DNA of 44,473 bases from Pseudomonas sp. QTF5 (GTDB lineage Bacteria > Pseudomonadota > Gammaproteobacteria > Pseudomonadales > Pseudomonadaceae). The notes under the pieces were generated by a model. That model had not been told where the DNA came from, ran no database searches, and saw nothing but the letters and a program-made list of their open reading frames with translations. Both the position numbers and the translations under genes were made by a program. Shown here one piece after another: positions 32,940-42,676 of this stretch. Every line of letters starts with the position of its first letter. Positions within the stretch are counted from its first letter, which is position 1. The stretch covers positions 55,475 to 99,947 of the forward strand of contig NZ_AZRW02000019.1 of the NCBI RefSeq assembly GCF_000512695.2, read 5' to 3'.

Positions 32940-35900
32940 ATGGCGTTCTTCACCGCAGCCAGCAAAGCCGACTTCCAGCACCAACTGCAAGCGGCACTGG
33001 CGCAGCACATCAGTGAACAGGCACTGCCACAAGTGGCGCTGTTCGCCGAACAATTCTTCGGCATCATTTCCCTGGACGAGCTGACCCAGCGTCGGTTGTC
33101 CGACCTCGCCGGCTGCACCCTTTCTGCGTGGCGCCTGCTTGAGCGCTTCGATCACGCGCATCCGCAAGTGCGCGTCTACAACCCCGATTACGAACGCCAC
33201 GGCTGGCAGTCGACCCACACCGCGGTCGAAGTGCTGCACCACGATCTGCCGTTCCTGGTGGACTCGGTGCGTACCGAGCTGAACCGCCGCGGCTACAGCA
33301 TTCATACCCTGCAAACCACTGTGCTGAGCGTGCGTCGCGGCAGCAAGGGTGAGCTGCTGGAAATCTTGCCGAAAGGCACCCAGGGCGAAGGCATTCTGCA
33401 AGAATCGCTGATGTACCTGGAAATCGACCGTTGCGCCAACACGGCCGAACTGAACGTCCTGACCAAAGAGCTGGAGCAGGTTCTCGGTGAAGTCCGCGTC
33501 GCGGTCGCCGATTTCGAACCGATGAAAGCCAAGGTCCAGGAGCTGATCGAAGGCATCGACAACAGCCGGTTCATCATCAACGCCGACGAAAAGTCCGAAA
33601 TCAAGAGCTTCCTGGAATGGCTGGTGGGCAACCACTTCACCTTCCTGGGCTACGAAGAATTCGTGGTGGGCGAAGATCAGAACGGCGGTCACATCGAATA
33701 TGACCAGAACTCGTTCCTTGGCCTGACCAAACTGCTGCGCGCCGGCCTGACCGTCGATGATCTGCGCATCGAAGACTACGCCGTCAACTACCTGCGTGAA
33801 CCGACCCCGCTGTCGTTCGCCAAGGCTGCACACCCAAGCCGTGTCCACCGTCCGGCTTACCCGGATTACGTGTCGATTCGCCAGATCGATGCCGATGGCA
33901 AAGTCGTTAAAGAATGCCGCTTCATGGGCCTGTACACCTCCTCGGTGTATGGCGAAAGCGTGCGGGTCATTCCTTACATCCGTCGCAAGGTCGAGATCAT
34001 CGAACAGCGTTCGGGCTTCCAGGCCAAGGCTCACTTGGGCAAGGAACTGGCCCAGGTGCTTGAAGTGTTGCCGCGCGACGACTTGTTCCAGACCCCGGTG
34101 GACGAACTGTTCGCCACCGTGATGTCGATCGTGCAGATCCAGGAACGCAACAAGATCCGCGTGTTCCTGCGCAAAGACCCGTACGGCCGTTTCTGCTACT
34201 GCCTGGCCTACGTGCCGCGCGACATCTATTCCACCGAAGTGCGCCAGAAGATCCAGCAAGTGCTGATGGATCGTCTGAAAGCCTCGGACTGCGAGTTCTG
34301 GACTTTCTTCTCCGAGTCCGTGCTGGCCCGTGTGCAACTGATTCTGCGGGTCGATCCGAAGAATCGTCTGGACATCGATCCGCTGCTGCTGGAAAAAGAA
34401 GTGGTACAGGCCTGCCGCAGCTGGCAGGACGACTACGCGAGCCTGACGGTTGAAAGTTTCGGCGAGGCCAGCGGCACCAACGTGCTGGCCGACTTCCCGA
34501 AAGGCTTCCCGGCCGGTTACCGCGAGCGTTTCGCCGCCCACTCGGCTGTGGTCGACATGCAGCACCTGCTGAGCCTGAACGAAAAAAATCCGCTGGTCAT
34601 GAGCTTCTATCAGCCGCTGGCTCAGGTCTCCGGTCAGCGCATGCTGCACTGCAAGCTGTATCACGCCGATACGCCGCTGGCGTTGTCCGACGTGTTGCCG
34701 ATTCTGGAAAACCTTGGCCTGCGCGTGTTGGGTGAATTCCCGTATCGCCTGCGTCACAACAATGGCCGCGAATTCTGGATTCACGACTTCGCGTTCACTG
34801 CCGCCGAAGGCCTGGAACTCGACATCCAGCAACTCAACGACACCTTGCAGGACGCCTTCGTCCACATCGTGCGTGGCGATGCCGAGAACGATGCATTCAA
34901 CCGCCTGGTGCTGACCGCCGGTCTGCCATGGCGCGATGTGGCGCTGCTGCGTGCCTACGCGCGTTACATGAAGCAGATTCGCCTGGGCTTCGACCTGGGT
35001 TACATCGCCAGCACCCTGAACAACCACACCGACATCGCTCGCGAGTTGACCCGGTTGTTCAAGACCCGTTTCTACCTGGCGCGCAAGCTCGGTACTGACG
35101 ATCTGGAAGACAAGCAGCAACGTCTGGAACACGCGATTCTGGCGGCACTGGACGATGTTCAGGTGCTGAACGAAGACCGCATCCTGCGTCGTTACCTGGA
35201 CCTGATCAAAGCGACCCTGCGGACCAACTTCTACCAGACCGACGCCAACGGTCAGAACAAGTCCTACTTCAGCTTCAAGTTCAACCCGCACCAGATTCCA
35301 GAGCTGCCGAAGCCGGTTCCGAAGTTCGAAATCTTCGTTTATTCGCCTCGCGTTGAAGGCGTGCACCTGCGCTTCGGCAACGTTGCTCGCGGTGGCCTGC
35401 GCTGGTCCGACCGTGAAGAAGACTTCCGCACCGAAGTCCTGGGCCTGGTAAAAGCCCAGCAAGTGAAGAACTCGGTCATCGTACCCGTGGGTGCGAAGGG
35501 CGGCTTCCTGCCGCGTCGCCTGCCACTGGGCGGCAGCCGTGACGAGATCGCGGCCGAGGGCATCGCCTGCTACCGCATCTTCATCTCGGGCCTGTTGGAC
35601 ATCACCGACAACCTGAAAGACGGCGTACTGGTACCGCCGGCCAACGTCGTGCGTCATGACGACGATGACCCGTACCTGGTAGTAGCGGCGGACAAGGGCA
35701 CTGCGACCTTCTCCGACATCGCCAACGGCATCGCCATCGACTACGGCTTCTGGCTGGGTGACGCGTTCGCTTCTGGCGGCTCGGCCGGTTACGACCACAA
35801 GAAAATGGGCATTACCGCCAAGGGCGCGTGGGTTGGCGTACAGCGCCACTTCCGTGAACGCGGCATCAATGTTCAGGAAGACAGCATCACTGTGGTGGGC

Positions 35901-37847
35901 GTCGGCGACATGGCCGGTGACGTGTTCGGTAACGGCTTGCTGATGTCCGACAAGCTGCAACTGGTCGCAGCGTTCAACCACCTGCACATCTTCATTGACC
36001 CGAATCCTGCGCCTGCCAACAGCTTCGCCGAGCGTCAGCGTCTGTTCGACTTGCCGCGTTCGGCCTGGTCGGACTACGACACCAGCATCATGTCCGAAGG
36101 CGGCGGGATCTTCTCGCGCAGCGCAAAAAGCATCGCGATTTCCCCGCAGATGAAAGAGCGTTTCGACATTCAGGCGGACAAGCTGACCCCGACCGAACTG
36201 CTGAATGCCTTGCTCAAGGCACCGGTGGATCTGTTGTGGAACGGCGGTATCGGTACGTACGTGAAAGCCAGCTCCGAAAGCCACGCCGATGTCGGCGACA
36301 AGGCCAACGATGCACTGCGCGTGAACGGCAACGAACTGCGCTGCAAAGTCGTGGGCGAGGGCGGTAACCTCGGTATGACTCAACTGGGTCGTGTCGAATT
36401 CGGCCTCAATGGCGGCGGTTCCAACACCGACTTCATCGACAACGCCGGTGGTGTGGACTGCTCCGACCACGAAGTGAATATCAAGATCCTGCTGAACGAA
36501 GTGGTACACGCAGGTGACATGACCGACAAGCAACGTAACCAGTTGCTGGCGAGCATGACCGACGAAGTCGGTAACCTGGTGCTTGGCAACAACTATAAGC
36601 AGACTCAGGCCCTGTCCCTGGCGGCACGTCGTGCCTTGCCGCGGATTGCCGAATACAAGCGTCTGATGAACGATCTGGAAGGCCGCGGCAAGCTGGATCG
36701 CGCCATCGAGTTCCTGCCGGCTGAAGAGGCGATCAACGAGCGCGTCGCGGCGGGCCATGGCCTGACCCGTGCCGAGCTGTCGGTGCTGATCTCCTACAGC
36801 AAGATCGACCTCAAGGAAGCGCTGCTCAACTCCTTGGTACCGGATGACGATTACCTGACGCGCGACATGGAAACCGCTTTCCCGCCGTCGCTGGTGAGCA
36901 AGTTCTCCGCTGCCATGCGCCGTCACCGTCTGAAGCGTGAAATCGTCAGCACCCAGATCGCCAACGATCTGGTGAACCACATGGGCATCACCTTCGTTCA
37001 ACGACTCAAAGAGTCGACCGGCATGAGCCCGGCGAACGTGGCCGGTGCTTATGTGATCGTGCGTGACATCTTCCACCTCCCGCACTGGTTCCGTCAGATC
37101 GAAGCCCTGGACTACCAGGTTTCGGCCGACGTTCAACTGGAGCTGATGGATGAGCTGATGCGTCTGGGCCGCCGCGCTACGCGCTGGTTCCTGCGTGCCC
37201 GCCGCAACGAGCAGAATGCTGCCCGTGACGTCGCGCACTTCGGTCCGCATCTGAAGGAATTGGGTCTCAAGCTCGACGAACTGCTGAGCGGCGAGATCCA
37301 CGAGAACTGGCAGGCCCGCTATGAGGCGTACGTCGAAGCCGGTGTGCCGGAGTTGCTCGCGCGCATGGTGGCTGGCACCTCGCACCTGTACACGCTGCTG
37401 CCGATCATCGAGGCCTCCGACGTGACCGGGCAGAATCCTGCGGATGTGGCCAAGGCCTACTTCGCCGTGGGCAGCGCGCTGGACATCACCTGGTACTTGC
37501 AGCAGATCAGCGCCCTGCCAGTTGAAAACAACTGGCAGGCCCTGGCCCGTGAAGCGTTCCGCGACGATGTCGACTGGCAACAACGTGCGATCACCATCTC
37601 CGTCCTGCAACAGGGCGATGGCACCCAGGACGTGGAAACACGCTTGGCGCTGTGGATGGAAGAGCACGAAGGCATGATCGAACGCTGGCGCGCGATGCTG
37701 GTGGAAATCCGTGCCGCCAGCGGCACTGACTACGCCATGTACGCGGTGGCCAACCGTGAACTGCTGGACTTGGCGTTGAGCGGTCAAGCGGTGGTGCCTG
37801 CCACTGCCACCACAACTGCCAGTGCCGAGCTGGAGCCGGCTGCCTGA
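32940..37847 (+). CDS. gdhB: NAD-specific glutamate dehydrogenase, 180-kDa class
   Basis: 1635 residues beginning MAFFTAASKADFQHQLQAAL, nearly the same as the P. aeruginosa GdhB N-terminus as I remember it; GGAG lies 8 bases upstream. The enzyme deaminates glutamate to 2-oxoglutarate with NAD+ and serves in arginine/glutamate catabolism. The long N-terminal part carries ACT-like regulatory segments. The catalytic part contains VPVGAKGGFLPRRLPLGGSR (substrate lysine), and the nucleotide-binding loop is VVGVGDMAGDVFGNGLL. A strong terminator follows. In P. aeruginosa this class is arginine-activated and under ArgR; no site was identified here. Confidence 0.96.
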   Translation: MAFFTAASKADFQHQLQAALAQHISEQALPQVALFAEQFFGIISLDELTQRRLSDLAGCTLSAWRLLERFDHAHPQVRVYNPDYERHGWQSTHTAVEVLHHDLPFLVDSVRTELNRRGYSIHTLQTTVLSVRRGSKGELLEILPKGTQGEGILQESLMYLEIDRCANTAELNVLTKELEQVLGEVRVAVADFEPMKAKVQELIEGIDNSRFIINADEKSEIKSFLEWLVGNHFTFLGYEEFVVGEDQNGGHIEYDQNSFLGLTKLLRAGLTVDDLRIEDYAVNYLREPTPLSFAKAAHPSRVHRPAYPDYVSIRQIDADGKVVKECRFMGLYTSSVYGESVRVIPYIRRKVEIIEQRSGFQAKAHLGKELAQVLEVLPRDDLFQTPVDELFATVMSIVQIQERNKIRVFLRKDPYGRFCYCLAYVPRDIYSTEVRQKIQQVLMDRLKASDCEFWTFFSESVLARVQLILRVDPKNRLDIDPLLLEKEVVQACRSWQDDYASLTVESFGEASGTNVLADFPKGFPAGYRERFAAHSAVVDMQHLLSLNEKNPLVMSFYQPLAQVSGQRMLHCKLYHADTPLALSDVLPILENLGLRVLGEFPYRLRHNNGREFWIHDFAFTAAEGLELDIQQLNDTLQDAFVHIVRGDAENDAFNRLVLTAGLPWRDVALLRAYARYMKQIRLGFDLGYIASTLNNHTDIARELTRLFKTRFYLARKLGTDDLEDKQQRLEHAILAALDDVQVLNEDRILRRYLDLIKATLRTNFYQTDANGQNKSYFSFKFNPHQIPELPKPVPKFEIFVYSPRVEGVHLRFGNVARGGLRWSDREEDFRTEVLGLVKAQQVKNSVIVPVGAKGGFLPRRLPLGGSRDEIAAEGIACYRIFISGLLDITDNLKDGVLVPPANVVRHDDDDPYLVVAADKGTATFSDIANGIAIDYGFWLGDAFASGGSAGYDHKKMGITAKGAWVGVQRHFRERGINVQEDSITVVGVGDMAGDVFGNGLLMSDKLQLVAAFNHLHIFIDPNPAPANSFAERQRLFDLPRSAWSDYDTSIMSEGGGIFSRSAKSIAISPQMKERFDIQADKLTPTELLNALLKAPVDLLWNGGIGTYVKASSESHADVGDKANDALRVNGNELRCKVVGEGGNLGMTQLGRVEFGLNGGGSNTDFIDNAGGVDCSDHEVNIKILLNEVVHAGDMTDKQRNQLLASMTDEVGNLVLGNNYKQTQALSLAARRALPRIAEYKRLMNDLEGRGKLDRAIEFLPAEEAINERVAAGHGLTRAELSVLISYSKIDLKEALLNSLVPDDDYLTRDMETAFPPSLVSKFSAAMRRHRLKREIVSTQIANDLVNHMGITFVQRLKESTGMSPANVAGAYVIVRDIFHLPHWFRQIEALDYQVSADVQLELMDELMRLGRRATRWFLRARRNEQNAARDVAHFGPHLKELGLKLDELLSGEIHENWQARYEAYVEAGVPELLARMVAGTSHLYTLLPIIEASDVTGQNPADVAKAYFAVGSALDITWYLQQISALPVENNWQALAREAFRDDVDWQQRAITISVLQQGDGTQDVETRLALWMEEHEGMIERWRAMLVEIRAASGTDYAMYAVANRELLDLALSGQAVVPATATTTASAELEPAA

Positions 37848-37860
37848 TAGGCGTTGAATG

Positions 37861-37898
37861 AAAAAGCCCCGTCTCGAAAGAGATGGGGTTTTTTTTTG
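37861..37898 (+). terminator. Rho-independent terminator after gdhB
   Basis: A stem of about 12 bp (AAGCCCCGTCTC/GAGATGGGGTTT, with one mismatch) and a GAAA loop are followed by a run of T residues, 14 bases after the gdhB stop codon. Confidence 0.88.
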
Positions 37899-37930
37899 TC
37901 TGAAGGTTTTGTGGTGTCTGGTCGGGCTCT

Positions 37931-38022
37931 TTCGCGAGCAAGCCCGCTCCCACAGTAGATTTCTGTTGTGCACATATTCCACATACACCCACGTTCAAAT
38001 GTGGGAGCGGGCTTGCTCGCGA
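37931..38022. repeat. REP pair (BIME) in tail-to-tail orientation
   Basis: TTCGCGAGCAAGCCCGCTCC at 37931 and TGTGGGAGCGGGCTTGCTCG at 37999 face outward compared with most pairs in this window, whose TGTGGG ends are outermost. It lies between the convergent gdhB and cupin genes. Confidence 0.9.
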
Positions 38023-38048
38023 AGAGGCCATCAGCATCACCTCCGCGA

Positions 38049-38468
38049 TCAGTTCTCCAAAGGAATCAACACTTTCTCATCCGGGGCCAACACCATGAAC
38101 ACCAACAGCTTGGCGGGTTGGGTGGCGCTGGCGTTTTTCGAGACCAGATGTTCCGACCCGGCCGGTTCGTACCAGAACTCACCGGCCTTGTAGGTAATCG
38201 CTTTTTCACCTTTGACTTGCGAAATGATCTCCCCCGAAAGCACATAGGCCATGGCCGTGCCCTGGTGTTTATGGGCGATGGACGATTGGCCCGGTTGGTA
38301 ATCGACTTCGATCATCAAGGCTTTTTTGCCGGGTGCGTTTTTCAGCATCTGGTCCTGCAGAACGGTGACTTTTTCTGAAGGGGGAGCGGTGTCGTGGGCG
38401 AATACCGGGGCTGAAACACTCAGCGTCAGGGCGGCGAGAGGAGCGGCAAAAAAACGAAGTGTTTTCAT
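38049..38468 (-). CDS. Exported cupin-domain protein
   Basis: A 139-residue protein with a signal peptide (MKTLRFFAAPLAALTLSVSA, ending PVFA). A single cupin barrel follows: motif 1 (IAHKHQGTAMAYVLSGEI, with His66 and His68 as metal ligands) and motif 2 (YKAGEFWYEPAGSEHLVS). It is therefore a periplasmic mononuclear-metal cupin of unknown reaction. It lies alone, between gdhB and a REP-flanked monooxygenase gene. Confidence 0.85.
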   Translation of the reverse strand: MKTLRFFAAPLAALTLSVSAPVFAHDTAPPSEKVTVLQDQMLKNAPGKKALMIEVDYQPGQSSIAHKHQGTAMAYVLSGEIISQVKGEKAITYKAGEFWYEPAGSEHLVSKNASATQPAKLLVFMVLAPDEKVLIPLEN

Positions 38469-38596
38469 GGTTGATTACCTGAGGTGGTGAGTCGTCAGCG
38501 ACCACAGTAAGCCGCGCTATCGGGCAATCAAACGGCCAATTTTCGGGAAGGTGAGGGGACCAATCACAGAGTGCGCAGGGCTAAAGGGTGATGAAC

Positions 38597-38728
38597 TGTG
38601 GCGAGGGAGCTTGCTCCCGCTGGGTTGCGAAGCGGCCCCAAAACCGGTGGGCGCGCAGGATCAGGCAGACTGCGTTCGCCGGATTACGTCTGCTGCGCAG
38701 ACGAGCGGGAGCAAGCTCCCTCGCCACA
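38597..38728. repeat. REP pair, second class (TGTGGCGAGGGAGCTTGCTC)
   Basis: Same class and spacing as the element at 13967-14098, with inverted arms and a centre of about 85 bases. Confidence 0.9.
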
Positions 38729-38736
38729 GGTGTTTG

Positions 38737-39030
38737 TCAGACGATCGGAAAGCTGTTGAAGTCGACGGCATTGGCCAGTCGGCTGTCGATCAGGCCGATA
38801 AAGCCTTGCACTTCGGGGCAGTTGAAATGCGCGTGCATGGCCGCTTCCGATTGCCAGCGGGCGCTGACCGTCCAGCGGGTGTCGTCCTCGGGGCAGCGGT
38901 CGACCATATAGGAATCGCAGCCCGGAAGTTCGCGCAGGGTTTCGACAATCTTTTGCAGTTGCTTACCCAGCTCATCCGAGCGGCCGGTGGCGGCCTGCAC
39001 CTTTACGGTGTTGATCACTTCGTTGGACAT
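38737..39030 (-). CDS. ABM-domain (antibiotic biosynthesis monooxygenase-like) protein
   Basis: A 97-residue ferredoxin-like alpha/beta protein with the typical opening strand (INTVKVQAATGRSDELGKQL), RELPGCDSYMVDRCPEDDTRW and an SARWQSEAAMHAHFNCPEVQ segment. ABM proteins are small dimeric cofactor-free monooxygenases acting on quinols or aromatic compounds, or are redox/stress proteins. AGGAG lies 8 bases before ATG 39030. It is near the MocR/AhpD pair but no direct link is visible. Confidence 0.85.
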   Translation of the reverse strand: MSNEVINTVKVQAATGRSDELGKQLQKIVETLRELPGCDSYMVDRCPEDDTRWTVSARWQSEAAMHAHFNCPEVQGFIGLIDSRLANAVDFNSFPIV

Positions 39031-39153
39031 TGCTCACACTCCTGAATCAGGCCGGACGAATCCTGCTCATTGAGGGATAACGCCCAATCAGGATAGGCCT
39101 GCACCCCCAGACCGCCAATAGCCAATCACCGGATAAAGCCGCAGACCAATCCC

Positions 39154-40587
39154 TCAGCCGAGCTGCTGCAAAATGTCCCTTAGCCGGTCCAGGGCGATGT
39201 CGATGTCCAGGGTTTCGATCGCGCCGAACCCCAGGAAAAGCCCGGCCCGCGGCGCTTGCTGGTAAAAAAAGTCGTCCAGGGCATAGAGCCCCACTTCGAC
39301 TTTTTTTGCCAATTCGATCACCAATGGAATATCGACCGGGACCTTGCACAGCGCCGCCATGTGGAACCCGGCCGTGGTCGGCACCGCTTCAAACCACGGC
39401 GAAAGGTCGCCCGCCATGCGCGCCAGGATCCGTTCACGGCGCCCGGCGTAAATCGTGTGGCAGCGCCGGATGTGCTTGAGCAGACAGCCTTCGGCGATGA
39501 ACTTGGCGAGGGCCCATTGGGGCAGGGTAGAGGTGTGCAGGTCGGTGAGCTGCTTGGCGCGGATCACCGCTTCGAGAATCGCTGGCGGCAAAATCGCGTA
39601 CCCGAGCCTCAGCTCCGGCAACAAGGTCTTCGAGAACGTGCCGACGTAGGCGACGATGCCGCGCTGATCCAGGCTTTGCAAAGAGTCAGTGGGCCGGCCT
39701 TCGTAGCGGAATTCGCTGTCGTAATCGTCTTCGATGATGATCGCCCCCAGCTCGTATGCCCTTGCGAGCAGGGCTTCGCGGCGGGGCTGGCTCATGGGCA
39801 TGCCCAAAGGGAACTGGTGGGACGGGGTGACGTAAATCAGCCGGGTACCGTCGGGAATGTGCTCGACCTGGATGCCTTGCTCATCCACCGGCACGCCGAC
39901 CACCGTTGCGCCATGGCTCCCGAACAACAGGCGCGCTGGCGGGTAGCCGGGATCTTCCATGGCAACGAGGCCGCCCGGTTGGGTCAGCACTCGGGAAATC
40001 AGGTCCAGCGCCTGCTGTGCGCCGTTGCACACCACCACGTCTTCGTCCTGACAATTGACCCCGCGGGAAAATGCTATGTGCCGTGCGATCGCATTGCGCA
40101 GCGCCGGCAGGCCTTCGGGCAGGCTATAGAAACCTTTGGAACCGGCAATCTGGCGCAAGGCATGGGAGGTGCAGCGGCGCCAATCGTCCTGCGGAAACTG
40201 GCCCTTGCTGGTGGCGCCACCGATGAACTCGTAACGCAGCGAGCCTTCCAGCGTCGGGTGGCGCAAGAATGTCGGCAGGCTGCGCCAGCGTTCGATGACC
40301 TCAAAGCTCGCCAGCTCGGAATGGCTCTGCTTGCGGACGATTTTTGCCGGCCGGGCATTGACGTAAGTGCCTTTGCCGATCACCCCGGTGAGGAAGTTTT
40401 CATAGGTCAATTGCGTATACGTGTCGGAAATGGTCTTGCGCGAAATCCCCAGTTGTTCGGCCAGCAAGCGGCTGGGCGGCAGCTGAGTCCCGGCTGTCAG
40501 GCGGCCGGACTCGATGGCGTCGCGCAGTTGCCGGTACAACTGGCCTGCCAGGTCCTTGCGGCCGTTGATGACAACATGAAGTTCCAT
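39154..40587 (-). CDS. MocR/PdxR-type regulator (GntR winged helix fused to PLP aminotransferase fold)
   Basis: 477 residues. About 10-78 form the GntR-type winged helix (TQLPPSRLLAEQLGISRKTI). About 110-470 form a fold-type-I aminotransferase domain with PLP site residues in IIIEDDYDSEFRYEGRP (Asp287/Asp288, Tyr289) and the Schiff-base lysine Lys320 in VGTFSKTLLPELRLGY. Such regulators sense PLP or an amine/amino acid and usually act on a divergent gene; here that is the AhpD-like gene at 40793. The shared intergenic region (205 bases) would hold the operator. Confidence 0.92.
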   Translation of the reverse strand: MELHVVINGRKDLAGQLYRQLRDAIESGRLTAGTQLPPSRLLAEQLGISRKTISDTYTQLTYENFLTGVIGKGTYVNARPAKIVRKQSHSELASFEVIERWRSLPTFLRHPTLEGSLRYEFIGGATSKGQFPQDDWRRCTSHALRQIAGSKGFYSLPEGLPALRNAIARHIAFSRGVNCQDEDVVVCNGAQQALDLISRVLTQPGGLVAMEDPGYPPARLLFGSHGATVVGVPVDEQGIQVEHIPDGTRLIYVTPSHQFPLGMPMSQPRREALLARAYELGAIIIEDDYDSEFRYEGRPTDSLQSLDQRGIVAYVGTFSKTLLPELRLGYAILPPAILEAVIRAKQLTDLHTSTLPQWALAKFIAEGCLLKHIRRCHTIYAGRRERILARMAGDLSPWFEAVPTTAGFHMAALCKVPVDIPLVIELAKKVEVGLYALDDFFYQQAPRAGLFLGFGAIETLDIDIALDRLRDILQQLG

Positions 40588-40683
40588 ACCGGCGGGGCTC
40601 CTGGGGCGGTTGAGGCGACTGTGCGTCGCGCCAGATTACCCGCATGAACGGCTGTGCAGAAGTTGCGTGGGCGAAAAACCTGC

Positions 40684-40732
40684 GATTGGCCTGCTGCCGG
40701 GCGGTCCATGGCTTTTTCGCTGAATTGGGTCT
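40684..40732. promoter_or_regulatory. Possible MocR operator: direct repeat around ATTGG
   Basis: GATTGGCCTG (from 40684) and AATTGGGTCTG (from 40722) form an imperfect direct repeat about 38 bp apart, upstream of the AhpD-like gene. MocR proteins often bind direct repeats. The match is short and may be chance. Confidence 0.25.
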
Positions 40733-40792
40733 GTAACACGGGGGCGTCGGCGGCTAGTGTGGAGGCACTGATTCGATCCATGAGGTCGCCCC

Positions 40793-41233
40793 ATGAACGC
40801 CCGTCTGGATTACTACAGCGCATCCCCCAAAGCGATGAAAGCCATGATTGCCCTGGAGGCCTTGACCCGCGATCTGAGCATTGAACCGGCCTTGTTGAAC
40901 CTGATCAAAATCCGCGCCTCGCAGCTCAATGGCTGCGCTTTCTGCACCGACATGCACTCGGTGGACGCGCGCCGCTTCGGCGAGAGCGATCGCCGGCTGT
41001 ATGGGATCGTGGTCTGGCGCGACAGCAACTTCTTCAACCCTCGGGAGCGGGCGGCCCTGGCCTGGACCGAAGCGGTGACCCTGCTCTCGGAAAGCCGAGT
41101 GCCGGACGACGTTTACGCTCAGGCCCGGGAGCAATTCAGCGAAGGCGAACTGGTCGACCTGACAATGGCGGTCAGCACCATCAACAGCTGGAATCGCCTG
41201 GCGGTGAGCTTTCGGCAAATGCCTAGTGATTGA
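40793..41233 (+). CDS. AhpD-like carboxymuconolactone decarboxylase-family protein
   Basis: A 146-residue all-helical protein with the AhpD active-site motif CAFCTDMH (Cys48, Cys51, His55), which marks the thiol-peroxidase branch and not the true decarboxylase. It would reduce peroxides or act as a thiol redox protein in the cytoplasm. The C-terminal half (LVDLTMAVSTINSWNRLAVS) is typical of the family. It is divergent from the MocR gene, its likely regulator. Confidence 0.9.
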   Translation: MNARLDYYSASPKAMKAMIALEALTRDLSIEPALLNLIKIRASQLNGCAFCTDMHSVDARRFGESDRRLYGIVVWRDSNFFNPRERAALAWTEAVTLLSESRVPDDVYAQAREQFSEGELVDLTMAVSTINSWNRLAVSFRQMPSD

Positions 41234-41252
41234 TCAATGAGGAGTCTCACCT

Positions 41253-41419
41253 ATGGCGAGGGGGGCTCACCGCAATCCATGTGGGAGCGGGCTTGCTCGC
41301 GAAGGCATTGTGTCAGGCGACATCAATGTTGACTGTGCCGCCGTCTTCGCGAGCAAGCCCGCTCCCACAGGTTCTACAGCTTAACTGACTGGCATTTAGG
41401 GCAAGCCCCCTCGCCACAG
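41253..41419. repeat. Nested REP: second-class-like arms enclosing a complete first-class pair
   Basis: TATGGCGAGGGGGGCT (41253) and GCAAGCCCCCTCGCCACA (from about 41401) form outer arms. Inside lies a full TGTGGGAGCGGGCTTGCTCG pair at 41280-41369. The arrangement looks like one REP pair inserted into another. Confidence 0.7.
41280..41369. repeat. REP pair (BIME), first class
   Basis: A standard inverted pair that forms the inner part of the nested element described at 41253-41419. Confidence 0.92.
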
Positions 41420-41462
41420 ATGCAGGCAGGCTTGAAGATCTCACCTGCCATGCAGTGACCGA

Positions 41463-41810
41463 TCACCTGCCATTGAGCAGCGGCGAAGTCCCGGTCGCCG
41501 GCGCCGGTCGCTGCGGTTTCACTGATGTGCCAAAGGTATTGCCCATGCGCGTGCTGGTGGCGGCCGGTGTGGCCAGGCCCAACTGATGGGGCGGCCGTTT
41601 GTTGATCGGTACGTTCATCGCCTGCTGATTTTTCTGCGCAGCGGCAGCCCCCTCGGGGTTGTTGCCCATCTGCTGGCTGAGGCAGTTGTAGTCCGGCGCC
41701 TTGTAGCCACCGACCGTCACTTCGACGCAACCCAGCGGTTGTTCAGCCTGGGTCAGCGACAGCCCGGTCATCAGCAACACGCCCGCTGCAAGGCTCGATA
41801 GATGTTTCAT
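41463..41810 (-). CDS. Small exported protein, unknown function
   Basis: A 115-residue protein with a signal peptide (MKHLSSLAAGVLLMTGLSLT, ending QAEQ) and two cysteines (LGCVEVTVGGYKAPDYNCLS), likely a periplasmic disulfide. The tail is low-complexity and rich in Pro, Thr, Ala and Asn. ATG 41810 has GGAGG close upstream; a longer frame lacks this. The family is unknown to me. Confidence 0.75.
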   Translation of the reverse strand: MKHLSSLAAGVLLMTGLSLTQAEQPLGCVEVTVGGYKAPDYNCLSQQMGNNPEGAAAAQKNQQAMNVPINKRPPHQLGLATPAATSTRMGNTFGTSVKPQRPAPATGTSPLLNGR

Positions 41811-42001
41811 TGAAGGCCTCCTGGCCGGCCACAAAGGGGCCGCTCTGGAGCGTGAGTCTAGAGCAAAGCGCTTTAACGGCGCGTGATGGTTTTTTTGCAC
41901 CGGCCGTCACATCAGATTCATATACAGCCCTCAGGATGACGGTTTTCAGGGGTACGTCAGCCGTGCAGCGAGGCAGAGCCAGGGACGGGCGCCAGGTTTT
42001 A

Positions 42002-42676
42002 ATGACTCACGTTCGCCAGGCTTGCCTGGCGTTGCTGTTTTGGTTGATGTCATCGGCAGTGTCCGCAGGTCCCGTCGATCCGCGCACACCGCTGGAACTG
42101 GACATCCCGGCCCAGGCATTGGCCAGCGCGCTTGAACGGTTCAGTCGCTCCACCGGCATGGCCGTTCTGGTGGATCGCCAGCTGACCCGCGGTCGTCGTT
42201 CGGTCGCCGTGAAAGGACACTTGAATGCTACCGATGCGTTGAGTCTGATGCTCAGTGGCAGCGGGCTGATGGCGCGGTATGCCCGAGCGGATGCGTTCAC
42301 CTTGCAGGTGGCGCAGGTCGCCGAGGTGTCAGGCACAGTCGCAAACAATGCGCCACTTGCGGGCGGCAGTTATGCGACGGCGATTCAAACGGCGCTCGAA
42401 CGTCGTTTGTGCCGCTCGCCTTTGACCCGGCCGGGCAGTTTTCGGGCGTTGTTGCAACTGTGGATCGGTCGTGACGGTGTGGTGCAGTACAGCCGCCTGG
42501 TCAGTTCCACAGGTGACATCCAGCGCGACTCGGCGCTGGTGGAAAGTTTACGCAACCTCAGAATAGAACGCCCGGCGCCCAGCTCTCTTGGCCAGCCGGT
42601 CACGCTGCTTTTGTTACCGCAATCGTCAGGAAAACGCATGGAATGCACACAATGGGAAGGAGTTTCCGGGGGATGA
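42002..42676 (+). CDS. Periplasmic STN-domain protein with a TonB C-terminal-like domain
   Basis: 224 residues from ATG 42002 (AGG 6 bases upstream). There is a signal peptide (about 1-22, LLFWLMSSAVSAG). An STN domain follows (about 30-105: LELDIPAQALASALERFSRS, VKGHLNATDALSLMLSGSGL), the signalling domain normally at the N-terminus of TonB-dependent transducers. A C-terminal domain (about 125-205: LWIGRDGVVQYSRLVSSTGD, SALVESLRNLRIERPAP) resembles the TonB C-terminal fold. It overlaps the sigma factor gene by ATGA. It may carry a signal to the FecR-type regulator or contact a receptor; this is inference. Confidence 0.8.
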   Translation: MTHVRQACLALLFWLMSSAVSAGPVDPRTPLELDIPAQALASALERFSRSTGMAVLVDRQLTRGRRSVAVKGHLNATDALSLMLSGSGLMARYARADAFTLQVAQVAEVSGTVANNAPLAGGSYATAIQTALERRLCRSPLTRPGSFRALLQLWIGRDGVVQYSRLVSSTGDIQRDSALVESLRNLRIERPAPSSLGQPVTLLLLPQSSGKRMECTQWEGVSGG

